A stretch of DNA of 64,000 nucleotides from Microbacterium sp. TNHR37B (GCF_001620065.1 NZ_LQGV01000003.1:806001-870000); one strand, 5' to 3'. Counted from the stretch's first letter, positions 7,186 through 15,691 are shown. The notes: generated by a model not told the origin, from the letters alone. Numbers and translations are program-made.

Positions 7186-8415
7186 TCACCACGTCCGTCG
7201 GTGACGACGCTCCCACTCGTCCTCCACCGTCTCCGGGCGCGCGACCACGACGCCCGCCGGGATCGAGGCGACGACCACGACGCCGAGGATCACGAGCGGC
7301 ACCGTCCATGACTGCGTGAGGTCGTGCACGATACCGACGGTCAGGGGCACGACGGCGACCACGGCGTATCCGATGCTCTGCACGAAGCCGCTGAGGGCCA
7401 CGGCCCCTTCATGAGTGCGTGAACGCAGGCCGATGAGCACGAGCGCGAGCGGGAAGAACAAGGGCGCGGTGCCGAGGAGCGCAACCCAGAGCCACGGCAC
7501 GGTGGTCGGTGCGAACAACAGCCCGCTCACGCCGGCGAGGCCCGAGCCGACCGCCACGACGAACAGCCACGGCACGATCCGATAGCGGGCGACCAACACC
7601 GGCACCACGAGGGCCGCCGGCAGCCCCATCATCCCGAAGAGCGACAGCAGAGCGCCGGCCTGCGCGGCGGACACTCCGGCCGTGTCGACCAGCAGCGAGG
7701 GAAGCCACGCGAAGCAGGTGTACGCGATGGCTCCCGAGACGAGGAACGTGACGGTGACCGCCCACGTCATCGGCAACGCCCAGAGGCGTCCGAACACCCG
7801 TGCCGTCGGCTGCTCGATGTCCACGCCACGGCTCCCCCGCTCGCGCACGAGCATGACGATCCACGGCACGAGCGCCAGCGAACTGAATACCGCCCACATC
7901 CCGAGCGACCAGCGCCAGTCCGCCGCGTCGGCGACGGGCACGGCGAACAACGGCGGCAGGAAGGTGGAGAACGCCATCGTCGTGGAGTACAGGGTGGTCA
8001 CGAGACCGATGCGATCGGGGAAGTGCTTCTTCACCAACGGCGGGAGGAGGACGTTTCCCACGCCGACACCGGCGAAGATCAGCGCGGTCGTCACGGCGAG
8101 GGTGAGCGCGTCGCCGGCGAACCCGCGGGCCACCAGTCCCACCGAGACCACGAGGAGCGCGACCACGGTCATCCGCTCGAGCCCGAGTCGACGTTCCCAT
8201 CGAGGCGTCAGCAGTCCGAACACGGCGAAGCACACCGGCGGTGCGGTGCCGATCGCCCCGACGACCCATCCCGACACGTCGAAGTCGGCGCGGATGTGGT
8301 CGAGGACCGGGGAAAGGGACCCGACGGCAGAACGCAGCGAGAACGCGAACAGCGCGATGCCGAGGAGCGCGAGGACCCGGCCACGCCACAGCGGGCGGGC
8401 AGCGTGGGACGTCAC
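7186..8415 (-). CDS. MFS transporter, CynX/NimT (cyanate/nitroimidazole) type
   Basis: A 409-residue, 12-helix major facilitator carrier. The N-terminal stretch LALLGIALFAFSLRSAVGSLSPVLDHIRADF and the segment VGVGNVLLPPLVKKHFPDRIGLVTTLYSTTMA are typical of the CynX/NimT subfamily, whose members move cyanate, 2-nitroimidazole or similar small anions. The substrate here is unknown. The GTG start sits six bases after a -10 TAGGCT (8422-8427 on the minus strand), so it is probably leaderless. The tail is charged (EDEWERRHRRTW). Confidence 0.88.
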   Translation of the reverse strand: MTSHAARPLWRGRVLALLGIALFAFSLRSAVGSLSPVLDHIRADFDVSGWVVGAIGTAPPVCFAVFGLLTPRWERRLGLERMTVVALLVVSVGLVARGFAGDALTLAVTTALIFAGVGVGNVLLPPLVKKHFPDRIGLVTTLYSTTMAFSTFLPPLFAVPVADAADWRWSLGMWAVFSSLALVPWIVMLVRERGSRGVDIEQPTARVFGRLWALPMTWAVTVTFLVSGAIAYTCFAWLPSLLVDTAGVSAAQAGALLSLFGMMGLPAALVVPVLVARYRIVPWLFVVAVGSGLAGVSGLLFAPTTVPWLWVALLGTAPLFFPLALVLIGLRSRTHEGAVALSGFVQSIGYAVVAVVPLTVGIVHDLTQSWTVPLVILGVVVVASIPAGVVVARPETVEDEWERRHRRTW

Positions 8416-8466
8416 CGCTCCAGCCTAGGGGTGCCCGCGGAGGAGTGCGCCCGGGGCGGGACCGTC

Positions 8467-8538
8467 CGGCGAACCCAGCCGCGGATGTCCCGGCGAACCC
8501 AGCCGCGGATGTCCCGACGAACACAACGGCGGATGAAG
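8467..8538. repeat. 24-bp tandem repeat, 2 perfect copies plus 1 degenerate
   Basis: Units 8467-8490 and 8491-8514 are identical (CGGCGAACCCAGCCGCGGAT plus GTCC). The block 8515-8538 is a diverged third unit (CGACGAACACAACGGCGGAT plus GAAG). It lies in the 275-base gap between the CynX-type gene and purF. The unit is a multiple of three, but I see no convincing coding frame. Confidence 0.9.
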
Positions 8539-8601
8539 GGGGCGACACGCCGGGCCACAGCCTCGGCCGCACGGCGTGTTCGGCTCTCGGTCCGCCGCTG
8601 T

Positions 8602-8662
8602 GCACGAGGCACGGCCCGCGGGGCACGGTGCAGGCGCACGAGGCACGGCCCACGGCGCACGG
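8602..8662. repeat. 34-bp-period direct repeat of a 27-base GCACG-rich unit
   Basis: The 27-base blocks at 8602-8628 and 8636-8662 differ at two positions. Both begin GCACGAGGCACGGCCC and contain the subrepeat GGCACGG. They lie just downstream of the purF stop (minus strand), so they would form the 3' region of the purM-purF message. No simple terminator hairpin is evident. Confidence 0.8.
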
Positions 8663-8691
8663 CACCCGACCGGGCGGCAGCAGGGAGGCGG

Positions 8692-10155
8692 TCAGCTCTC
8701 CTGGTTGCCCTCGACCCAGGCCAAGTACTCCTCGGAGACGGTCCCGGTGATGTAGCGGCCGTCGAAGCAGCTCATGTCGAGGTCTTCGACATCGGGAGAT
8801 CCCTCGAGGATGGCGGCCTTGAGGTCGTCCACCTCCTGGTAGACGAGGTAGTCGCACCCCAGCTCCTCGGCGATCTCGGGGATCGTCCGCCCATGGGCGA
8901 CCAGTTCGTGACGCGAGGGCATGTTGATGCCGTACACGTGCGGGAACCGCACCGGCGGCGCGGCGGAGGCGAAGATGACGGACTTCGCCCCGGCGTCGCG
9001 CGCCATCTGGATGATCTCCTTCGACGTCGTGCCGCGCACGATGGAATCGTCGATCAGGAGCACGTTCTTGCCCTTGAACTCGCTCGACATGGCGTTGAGC
9101 TTCTGTCGCACGCTCTTCTTGCGCACGGCCTGCCCGGGCATGATGAACGTCCGGCCGACGTAGCGGTTCTTGTAGAACCCCTCGCGGTACTCGACCCCGA
9201 GCTTGCGGGCCACCTGCATCGCGGCGGGACGGGAGGAGTCGGGGATCGGCATGACGACGTCGATCGCGTCCTTCGGGGTGTACTTGGCGATCGTGTCGGC
9301 CAGACGCTCCCCCATCCGCAGCCGCGCTTCGTAGACGGAGATCCCGTTCATCTCGCTGTCGGGACGGGCGAGGTACACGTACTCGAACGAGCACGGCACC
9401 AGCTGCGGGTTGGTCGCGCACTGCTTCGTGTGCAGGCGGCCGTCGAGGTCGATGAAGACGGCCTCGCCGGGCTCCACATCGCGGACGACCTCGAATCCGC
9501 CGTTCTCGAGTACGAGCGATTCCGACGCGACCGTCCACTCGTACGCGCCGTTGTCGGCCTTGCGGGTACCGAGGATGAGCGGACGGATGCCGAAGGGATC
9601 GCGGAAGGCGAGGAGACCATAGCCGGCGATCAAGGCGATCGCCGCGTACGAGCCTTCCACGCGTTCGTGCACCCGCGCGACGGCCTGGAAGATCTGGGCC
9701 GGATCCAGCTCGAGACCGGAGATCGACTCCTGCAGCTCGTTCGCGAGCACGTTGACGAGCAGTTCGGTGTCCGACGAGGTGTTGAGGTGACGGCGATCGG
9801 TGCGGAAGAGCTCCTGCGTGAGCTCACGCGTGTTGGTCAGGTTGCCGTTGTGCACCAGCACGATGCCGTAGGGCGCGTTGACGTAGAACGGCTGGGCCTC
9901 TTCTTCGCTGGACGCGGTGCCCTTCGTGGCGTACCGGACGTGACCGAGCCCGATGTTGCCGAGCAGCGCCCGCATGTCGCGCGTGCGGAAGGCCTCGCGC
10001 ACCTGCCCCTTGGCCTTGAAGATGTGGAACACCCCGCTGGCCTCGGCGGTGGCGATCCCCGTGGAATCCTGCCCCCGGTGCTGCAGCAGGAGCAGCGAGT
10101 CGTAGACCTCCTGGTTGGCCGGTCCCTGCCCGACGACCCCGACGATTCCGCACAT
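8692..10155 (-). CDS. purF: Amidophosphoribosyltransferase (purine step 1)
   Basis: A 487-residue PurF, which makes 5-phosphoribosylamine from PRPP and glutamine, the committed step of purine synthesis. Cys2 directly follows the initiator Met (MCGIVGVVG), so there is no propeptide. The glutaminase domain has GHVRYATKG and NGNLTNTRELTQELF. The PRTase domain carries the PRPP loop VLLIDDSIVRGTTSKEI. The length matches the family. It starts ten bases after the purM stop, so purM-purF form an operon, an order conserved in actinobacteria. Confidence 0.97.
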   Translation of the reverse strand: MCGIVGVVGQGPANQEVYDSLLLLQHRGQDSTGIATAEASGVFHIFKAKGQVREAFRTRDMRALLGNIGLGHVRYATKGTASSEEEAQPFYVNAPYGIVLVHNGNLTNTRELTQELFRTDRRHLNTSSDTELLVNVLANELQESISGLELDPAQIFQAVARVHERVEGSYAAIALIAGYGLLAFRDPFGIRPLILGTRKADNGAYEWTVASESLVLENGGFEVVRDVEPGEAVFIDLDGRLHTKQCATNPQLVPCSFEYVYLARPDSEMNGISVYEARLRMGERLADTIAKYTPKDAIDVVMPIPDSSRPAAMQVARKLGVEYREGFYKNRYVGRTFIMPGQAVRKKSVRQKLNAMSSEFKGKNVLLIDDSIVRGTTSKEIIQMARDAGAKSVIFASAAPPVRFPHVYGINMPSRHELVAHGRTIPEIAEELGCDYLVYQEVDDLKAAILEGSPDVEDLDMSCFDGRYITGTVSEEYLAWVEGNQES

Positions 10156-10165
10156 CTGGTGTTGC

Positions 10166-11278
10166 TCAGTCCGTTTCTGCGTATGCGCTCACGAGCCGGA
10201 CGGCGCCGCCGTCGACCCCCTTCGCGCCCTGTTCGAAATCACCGGCGGGACGCGCACCGTCGCCGACCACGCCGACCTGCCACGTGCGGATGCCGTCGGC
10301 GGTCAGCGCCTCGGCGGCGGCGGCGGCCTGCTCCGCCGCGACCACGGCGAGGAAGCCGATGCCGAGGTTCCACGTGCCCTCGGTGGCGGTGAGCTCGAGG
10401 TCGCCGAGATCGGCGAGCACCCGGAAGACCGGAGCGGGCGACCACGTCGACCGGTCGACCTCGGTCCACGTGCCCTGCGGCAGGACGCGCGCGAGGTTGG
10501 CGGCGATGCCCCCGCCGGTCACGTGGCTGAGGGAGTGGATCGCGTCGGGGAAACGCTCGAGCAGCCGCAGGAGCGGCGCCGTGTACAGGCGCGTCGGCTC
10601 GAGGAGGACCTCGCCCCACGTCGTGCCGAAGTCGGCCGCGTTGTCGCCGTACCCGATCCCGGCCCCGGCCACGATGTGGCGCACGAGCGAGTATCCGTTG
10701 GAGTGCAGCCCGCTCGATGCGAGCGCGAGGACGACATCGCCCGGACGCACCCGCTCGGCTCCCAGCACGCGCGAAGCCTCGACGACCCCGGTCGCGGCAC
10801 CGGCGACGTCGTAGTCGTTGACGCCCAGGAGACCCGGGTGCTCCGCGGTCTCGCCGCCGACGAGGGCGGTGCCGGTCGCCGAGCACCCGTCGGCGATGCC
10901 GCGGACGATGTCGGCGATGCGCTCGGGGAAGACCTTCCCGCACGCGATGTAGTCGGTCATGAAGAGGGGCTTGGCCCCGACCACGACGATGTCGTCGACG
11001 ACCATGCCGACGAGGTCCTGGCCGATGGTGTCGTGCTTGTCGATCGCCTGAGCGATCGCGACCTTCGTGCCCACGCCGTCGGTGGAGCTCGCCAGAAGCG
11101 GCTTCTCGTAGGACAGCAACGCGGAGGCGTCGAAGAGCCCCGCGAATCCGCCCACGCCACCGAGCACTTCGGCGCCGTGGGTGCGACGGACGGCCGACTT
11201 CATCAACTCGACGGCGAGGTCGCCTGCCGCAGTGTCGACGCCGGCTTCGGAATAGGGATTCGGTGGAGACGAGGCCAC
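10166..11278 (-). CDS. purM: Phosphoribosylformylglycinamidine cyclo-ligase (AIR synthetase)
   Basis: A 370-residue PurM, which closes the imidazole ring of AIR using ATP (purine step 5). Diagnostic segments: YSEAGVDTAAGD, LASSTDGVGTKVAIAQ, MVVDDIVVVGAKPLFMTDYIACG, GGETAEHPG and SSGLHSNGYSLVR. Two GTG codons compete. A -10 TAGGCT (11285-11290, minus strand) abuts GTG 11284 but lies six bases before GTG 11278, so the leaderless start is 11278. It is the promoter-proximal gene of purM-purF. Confidence 0.95.
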   Translation of the reverse strand: MASSPPNPYSEAGVDTAAGDLAVELMKSAVRRTHGAEVLGGVGGFAGLFDASALLSYEKPLLASSTDGVGTKVAIAQAIDKHDTIGQDLVGMVVDDIVVVGAKPLFMTDYIACGKVFPERIADIVRGIADGCSATGTALVGGETAEHPGLLGVNDYDVAGAATGVVEASRVLGAERVRPGDVVLALASSGLHSNGYSLVRHIVAGAGIGYGDNAADFGTTWGEVLLEPTRLYTAPLLRLLERFPDAIHSLSHVTGGGIAANLARVLPQGTWTEVDRSTWSPAPVFRVLADLGDLELTATEGTWNLGIGFLAVVAAEQAAAAAEALTADGIRTWQVGVVGDGARPAGDFEQGAKGVDGGAVRLVSAYAETD

Positions 11279-11473
11279 CCGCACAGCCTACCGGGCCGCG
11301 GCGTCCACGGCGCCCACGGTGCCGCAGGGTGCGCTGCAGGGGGCCTGTGGATATCTCTGCGGCGGCACTCATGCTGCGCTCTATCGTGCAGTGTGCATAA
11401 AAACCTGCTTCCGTTGAGAGTGGGGAAGGATCTATGCCGCGTCAGGACACCTCATCAGGAAATGGAGAACCGC

Positions 11474-11944
11474 ATGAGCACCTCAACGAACACCCCCGCG
11501 CGCCCCGCTCGCCGCCGCACGGCGCTCGGCGCCGCCGCGCTCGCTCTCGCGATCACTTCACCGACCTCGTGCGCGCATCGACGGCCGACGACGCGCCGGG
11601 CACCGCGGGCATCCTCATCCGACCCCTCACCGACGGGACCGACCTCGCACCCGCCGACCGGGCGCGCGCACTCGCGATCCTGGCGACACTCGGCCCCCTG
11701 CGCTCCACGCTCGCGTCACAGGTCGACGAGCTGACCGCGGCGTACGCGCACGCCGCTCACAGCGGCCAGCGGCCAGCGGCCCGACGATCTGTCGCCCGCC
11801 GACGAGGACGAGCTCCGGTCGCGACTCGACGCCCGGCGCGGGTGTGCGGCCTCCGCCGCCATGTACCGCATCTCGACCGACGCGAGCGCACCGTGCGAAC
11901 TCGGTATCACCCGCGACGCCATCCAGTCCGGCTTCGCTTTCTAG
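11474..11944 (+). pseudogene. Frameshifted secreted-protein gene
   Basis: A GGAG Shine-Dalgarno and the ATG at 11474 open a clear signal peptide (MSTSTNTPARPARRRTALGA and a following AALALAIT). Near 11555-11570 the plausible coding phase moves by one frame into FTDLVRASTADDAPGTAGIL..., which runs to about 11760. A second shift at a 7-base tandem repeat (11761-11781) returns to the original frame, giving LSPADEDELRSRLDARRG... and a TAG at 11942-11944. No single frame spans all three parts. It ends seven bases before the ABC ATPase gene, so the ancestral product was probably the extracytoplasmic partner of that exporter. A sequencing error would be the alternative. Confidence 0.65.
11761..11781. 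repeat. Three tandem AGCGGCC units (7-bp slippage tract)
   Basis: Three perfect copies of a 7-base unit sit exactly where the coding phase of the surrounding gene changes. Because seven is not divisible by three, gain or loss of one unit shifts the frame by one. This marks slipped-strand mispairing as the likely cause of the second frameshift. Confidence 0.85.
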
Positions 11945-11951
11945 GAGAGTC

Positions 11952-12584
11952 ATGATCGAACTTCACGACGTGTCCCGCAGCTACGACGACGGTTCCCGAC
12001 GAACGACGGCGCTGCCTGCCGTGTCGGTGACCGCGCGAGATGGTGCCGTGCTGTGGCTGGCGGGGGCCTCGGGCTCAGGCAAGTCGACGCTGCTCGGGAT
12101 CGCGGGCCTTCTCCTGCGTCCCGACTCCGGATCCGTGCGCTTGGGCGGCACCGACTTCACCCGGGCCTCCGACGCGCAGCGCACGGCCGCGCGCCGCCGG
12201 CTGATCGGTTTCGTGCCGCAGCAGCCGCGTCTCTTCCGTGACCTCACGGCGGCGCAGAACGTGGCGCTGGCCACCGCGCGCGCCGTCCCCGACCCGTCGG
12301 CGCTTTCTCTCGTCGGCCTCGCCCACCGCGCCGACAGCAAGGTGAAGACCCTGTCGGGTGGTGAGCAGCAGCGGGTCGCCATCACGCGCGCCCTGCAGAC
12401 CGGTTCGGCGGCCCTCCTCGCCGACGAACCGACATCCGCGCTCGACGACGACAATGCGCGATCGGTCCTCGCTCTGTTCCGTCGACTGGCCGACGACGGC
12501 CGCTGCGTCGTGATCGCCTCTCACGATCCACGCGTCGGTGAGATCGCGGACGACGAGCTGACCCTCGAGGCGGCGAACCGATGA
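11952..12584 (+). CDS. ABC transporter ATP-binding protein (MacB/LolD-like)
   Basis: A 210-residue single ABC ATPase: Walker A GASGSGKST (about residue 37), Q-loop VPQQPRLF, signature LSGGEQQRVAITRAL, Walker B AALLADEPTSALD and switch histidine ASHDPR. The short length and LolD/MacB-like sequence suit a partner of an FtsX-type permease that powers extrusion or mechanotransmission rather than import. A GGAGAG Shine-Dalgarno precedes the ATG, and the stop overlaps the permease start by four bases. Confidence 0.93.
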   Translation: MIELHDVSRSYDDGSRRTTALPAVSVTARDGAVLWLAGASGSGKSTLLGIAGLLLRPDSGSVRLGGTDFTRASDAQRTAARRRLIGFVPQQPRLFRDLTAAQNVALATARAVPDPSALSLVGLAHRADSKVKTLSGGEQQRVAITRALQTGSAALLADEPTSALDDDNARSVLALFRRLADDGRCVVIASHDPRVGEIADDELTLEAANR

Positions 12585-13792
12585 GGGCGCTGCGACTGGC
12601 ACGGTGGCTGCTCCCCTCCGGCCTCCGCCGCGCGGTGGTGCCACTGACCCTCGCCGCCCTCGGAGTGGGGCTTCTGGGCGCGGCGCTCCCCATGATCGCC
12701 GACGCCGCCTCCGCGACCTCGCAGCGCACCGACGGTCTCGGCTCGGCCGTGCTGCGCGTCGTCGACGTCGGCTCCTACGGCCTCGACTCCGATCCTCGCC
12801 CGATCGACCGGCGCGCCATCTCCGATTTCCGGGAGATCGCTCACGTCGAGTCGGCCGAGGGGCGCGCCGTCGTCGATCTGTCGCTGGGGTCCGCCGCGAC
12901 GAGTCGCACGCTCTCACTCGTCACACGTATCCCCGTCGTGCAGCCGCCGCTCCTCAGCGGTCGAGAGCCCGCCGCACCGGGCGAGGTGCTGCTGTCGCGT
13001 CGTGATGCCGCCGAGCTGCGCGTGGATGCCGGTGACGAAATCCCCTCGGAGTACACGCGCCCCGCCGACGACGGCACGGGGACCGGTGTCGACGGCACCG
13101 CCGTGGTCGTCGGCATCTACGACGACGACGTCGCCGGTATCGACGGTCCACATGTCGCCTACGGCGTCGGCGACATGGTGCTCGACCTGCTCGGCGCCTC
13201 TCGCGGGCACTCGCTCGCCTGGATGCACGACAACTTCGCCTACCCGAAGGCGTTCGTGGTGCTCGACGATGCGGCAGCCCTCCCCGGCTTCGTCGAGAAG
13301 ATGCGCGACGACGGCTACTCGCCGACGAGCCTGGCCTCGATGCTCACCGGCGTCTCGTCTGCCCAGAGCTTCCTGAACGGGCTGCAACCCGTGCTGATCG
13401 CACTGCTGGTGATCCAGCTGGTGGTCGTCGGATGGTCGACGTCATCGGCTTTCGTGTCGGCACGACGCGGCGAAGTGGGTGTCCTCCGCGCGCTCGGCTG
13501 GCGCCCGCGGGAGATCGTCAGCACGTTTGTCGCGCAGTTCGCCGCGCAAGGCGCGGTGGTGGGGATAGCGGGCGCACTCCTCGCCCTGCTCGCTGCCGTG
13601 CTCGTCGCGAGCCGCGGCGGCCTCGATGTGCTCGGCATCCCTCTCAGCGTCACGATCGACGGCGCGCTGTTCGGCCGGCTGGCGATGATGGTCGCCGGCA
13701 CGATCGGCTGCTTCGTGCTGGCCGCGGCACTGCCGGTGCGGCGGGCGGCCGCCGTGGAACCCGACGAGGCCATCCGCGAGCTCGGCACGTGA
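12581..13792 (+). CDS. FtsX/MacB-type ABC permease
   Basis: A 403-residue membrane protein with the FtsX topology: TM1 at about residues 20-40, a large extracytoplasmic domain (about 45-265), then three helices near 270-300, 320-345 and 360-385. The cytosolic coupling segment VSARRGEVGVLRALGWRPREI is characteristic. The tail LPVRRAAAVEPDEAIRELGT is the standard end of MacB-like permeases. The overlap with the ATPase gene (ATGA) ties the two together. The substrate is unknown; cell-envelope or antimicrobial-peptide handling is typical of the family. Confidence 0.9.
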   Translation: MRALRLARWLLPSGLRRAVVPLTLAALGVGLLGAALPMIADAASATSQRTDGLGSAVLRVVDVGSYGLDSDPRPIDRRAISDFREIAHVESAEGRAVVDLSLGSAATSRTLSLVTRIPVVQPPLLSGREPAAPGEVLLSRRDAAELRVDAGDEIPSEYTRPADDGTGTGVDGTAVVVGIYDDDVAGIDGPHVAYGVGDMVLDLLGASRGHSLAWMHDNFAYPKAFVVLDDAAALPGFVEKMRDDGYSPTSLASMLTGVSSAQSFLNGLQPVLIALLVIQLVVVGWSTSSAFVSARRGEVGVLRALGWRPREIVSTFVAQFAAQGAVVGIAGALLALLAAVLVASRGGLDVLGIPLSVTIDGALFGRLAMMVAGTIGCFVLAAALPVRRAAAVEPDEAIRELGT

Positions 13793-13825
13793 CGTCCGCG
13801 GGCGGATCGTGCCGCCGACCGCTGA

Positions 13826-13864
13826 CCCCCCCCCCCCCCCGCGACGACCGACCTTCTCTAGGAT
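13826..13864 (+). promoter_or_regulatory. 15-C tract overlapping the -35 region of a promoter
   Basis: Fifteen consecutive C residues (13826-13840) are followed 18 bases later by a -10 TAGGAT (13859-13864), which is seven bases before an ATG. The tract covers the place where a -35 would sit. Length change by slippage would alter promoter spacing. A run this long is exceptional even in a genome of this composition, so miscounting during sequencing is possible. Confidence 0.65.
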
Positions 13865-13871
13865 GGGCGGC

Positions 13872-14474
13872 ATGAACGCGCCGACCGGACCTGAGTGGGT
13901 CGTGCGCGAGGACGCCGGGCTCGCGGTGCTCGTTGCGCTCTACCTGCGCCAGATACTGGGGCTGCGTTTCCCCGATGAGCTGCCGCTCCTCCGCGGCGCC
14001 CCCACCCAGGACACCCCGGAGTTCGAGCGCGATCCCGAGCTGGACCGGCAGTGGCGGGCGTTCTGGGACATGACAGTGGAGCCGCAGGCGCACCCGTCGC
14101 CCGTACCGCTGGATCTCGTCGACGGCTTCGAGATGGTGATCGCGCTCCCCACGGAAGGGTTCGCACAGCTCCACGCGGCGATCCTCCCGCACGGTCCTGC
14201 TGCGGTCGCGTTCGCGCGAGCGGCGTACGAGCGCTATCAGGCGAGCGTGGGCGCGGCGTCGTCGTATCGGGCCTACGCGAGTGCGATCGCACAGCACGAG
14301 AGGCGGGTGGGCCGCCGGGCGCATTCCTTCGAGCTGAACGTGCAGGTGCTGCCGCTGACGCAGCGGGGAGTGTGGTGGATCGGCGCACTGACGGTCGCCG
14401 TCACCGACGGCCTGCGCGGCGACGTGGCTGCGTTCGACTCCGCCATCGCTCCGGTGATCGCCGACCTCGCCTGA
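13872..14474 (+). CDS. Conserved hypothetical protein (200 aa) behind a poly-C promoter
   Basis: A 200-residue soluble protein I do not recognise. It is mostly helical, without signal peptide or membrane segments, and has no visible catalytic motif. Notable parts are ILGLRFPDELPLLRG near the start, LDRQWRAFWDMTVEP, and a strand-rich C-terminal HSFELNVQVLPLTQRGVWWIGALTVAVTD. The codon bias is normal for the window, so it is a real gene. The ATG at 13872 is preferred over 13863 because a -10 TAGGAT ends seven bases before it. Expression may be phase-variable through the upstream C tract. Confidence 0.75.
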   Translation: MNAPTGPEWVVREDAGLAVLVALYLRQILGLRFPDELPLLRGAPTQDTPEFERDPELDRQWRAFWDMTVEPQAHPSPVPLDLVDGFEMVIALPTEGFAQLHAAILPHGPAAVAFARAAYERYQASVGAASSYRAYASAIAQHERRVGRRAHSFELNVQVLPLTQRGVWWIGALTVAVTDGLRGDVAAFDSAIAPVIADLA

Positions 14475-14480
14475 AACCCA

Positions 14481-14503
14481 CCGCCGCATCGGTCTCGCGG
14501 CGG
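14481..14503. terminator. Hairpin between convergent genes
   Basis: CCGCCGC (14481-14487) and GCGGCGG (14497-14503) form a 7-bp GC stem with a nine-base loop in the 36-base gap between two convergent genes. It is likely a bidirectional terminator, but lacks a U tract. Confidence 0.5.
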
Positions 14504-14510
14504 GGAGAGC

Positions 14511-14864
14511 TCACGCCGCGTCGGGCGACTCGACCACCGTCTCGCGGTCGATGCGCACCTCACGGGTCCGTCGTCCGACGACCCGGTCGAGGATCAACGC
14601 GACGACCCCTCCGACCGCCAGTCCGATCGGGGCGAAGATGAGCGCCAAGAACCCGAGCACCTGCGGCGTCGAGTAGGTGAGACCCGTGTAGTCGCTCGTG
14701 TCCCCCGCGGGGGCACCCGTCTCGATCGGACCGCCTCCGAACGCGAACGTCAGGATGACGGCGACGAGGACTCCCACCAGCGCCCCACCCACCAGGAACA
14801 CGCCGTATCGGGGGGCGCGACGCACGCGCGCCGTCTCGATTCGGTGACCGGCAGTGGAGGACAT
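14511..14864 (-). CDS. Two-helix membrane protein (117 aa), unknown
   Basis: A 117-residue protein with two membrane helices (YGVFLVGGALVGVLVAVILTFAFGGG at about residues 19-44, and VLGFLALIFAPIGLAVGGVVALILDRV at about 67-93). Between them is a short extracytoplasmic loop (TGAPAGDTSDYTGLTYSTPQ). The tail RRTREVRIDRETVVESPDAA is cytoplasmic. The family is unrecognised; such proteins are common in Microbacteriaceae. The ATG at 14864 is the only start close to TM1. Confidence 0.75.
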   Translation of the reverse strand: MSSTAGHRIETARVRRAPRYGVFLVGGALVGVLVAVILTFAFGGGPIETGAPAGDTSDYTGLTYSTPQVLGFLALIFAPIGLAVGGVVALILDRVVGRRTREVRIDRETVVESPDAA

Positions 14865-14926
14865 GCGCCCATTCTCCCACTCCTGCGGCGCGGCGTCGTG
14901 GGCGCGGGGTCGTCGACGCGGGATCG

Positions 14927-15691
14927 TCACCCGCCCCCGGCATAGAACGCGGCCGCCTCGGCGACGCGGTCGTTGTACTCGACGCTGCGGTTGTACGCCG
15001 TGACGGCGTCGATCCACCCCTCGCCGCTCGTGAGGTCTCCTCCCGCCGCGCAGAGATACTCGGCGGCGGCGAGCGCGGCGTCATCGATCTGGTGGATCTC
15101 AGCGCGGCCATCGCCGTTGCCGTCCCGGCCCCACGCGGCCCAGGTGGAGGGCAGGAACTGCATCGGTCCGACGGCGCGGTCCCATCGAGCGTCGCCGTCG
15201 AGATCGCCGTCGTCGGTGTCGGAGATGCGCTCGGTCGAGGTCCCATCGAGGGCGATGCCGATGATGGCGGGGCGCGCAACGCCGTCGCCGCCGATCGCCG
15301 AGCCGCCGATCGTGCCGTGCTCACTCTCGACGAAGCCGATCGCGGCGAGCATGTTCCAGCCGATTCCGCACTCGGGGTGCGTGCGAGCCGCCTCGATCGC
15401 GGCGCCCGCGTAGGCGGCGAGCGCCCGGGTGGGGATCCCGGACCAACGGGCGGTCTCCGCGACCCACGCGGGGTCGGCGAGTGTCGAGATACCGAGCGGA
15501 GGCGACTCCGCCCGCGTCGCGGCCGGGTCGACCGGCGCCCCCGTGGGGGCGACGGCGGGAGCACCGGTCGAGGCGTCATCGGTTCCGTCGACGATCCGCC
15601 CGATCGTCGCGCCCGCGGCGACGACGGCAGCGGTGGCGAGCGTCGTGACGACGACACCGACGACGACGAGCGGACCGCGATGACGCGTCAT
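14927..15691 (-). CDS. Secreted lytic transglycosylase (SLT/MltB-like)
   Basis: A 254-residue protein with an N-terminal anchor or signal helix (about residues 8-30), a Thr/Pro/Ala linker to about 65, and a lysozyme-like domain. MLAAIGFVESEHGTIGG holds the catalytic glutamate, and WDRAVGPMQFLPSTWAAWGRDGNGDG is the conserved AVGPMQF motif followed by Asp-rich segments that look like Ca2+ sites. The end, AVTAYNRSVEYNDRV, is the usual fold closure. It would cleave peptidoglycan glycan strands outside the membrane. The family often carries RpfB-like or MltB-like annotations. Confidence 0.9.
   Translation of the reverse strand: MTRHRGPLVVVGVVVTTLATAAVVAAGATIGRIVDGTDDASTGAPAVAPTGAPVDPAATRAESPPLGISTLADPAWVAETARWSGIPTRALAAYAGAAIEAARTHPECGIGWNMLAAIGFVESEHGTIGGSAIGGDGVARPAIIGIALDGTSTERISDTDDGDLDGDARWDRAVGPMQFLPSTWAAWGRDGNGDGRAEIHQIDDAALAAAEYLCAAGGDLTSGEGWIDAVTAYNRSVEYNDRVAEAAAFYAGGG

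Noticed and set aside
8467..8538. Short CRISPR-like array
   Set aside because: Units are directly adjacent without spacers, and no cas gene is present.
11346..11354. TGTGGATAT resembling a DnaA box (8 of 9)
   Set aside because: It is a lone site without dnaA, dnaN or an AT-rich region nearby, and single matches are expected by chance.
11434..11955. Single continuous frame from ATG 11434 as an intact 173-codon gene
   Set aside because: Its ends are Arg/Pro/His-rich nonsense, while the signal peptide and the natural C-terminus lie in another frame. A frameshifted gene explains the pattern better.
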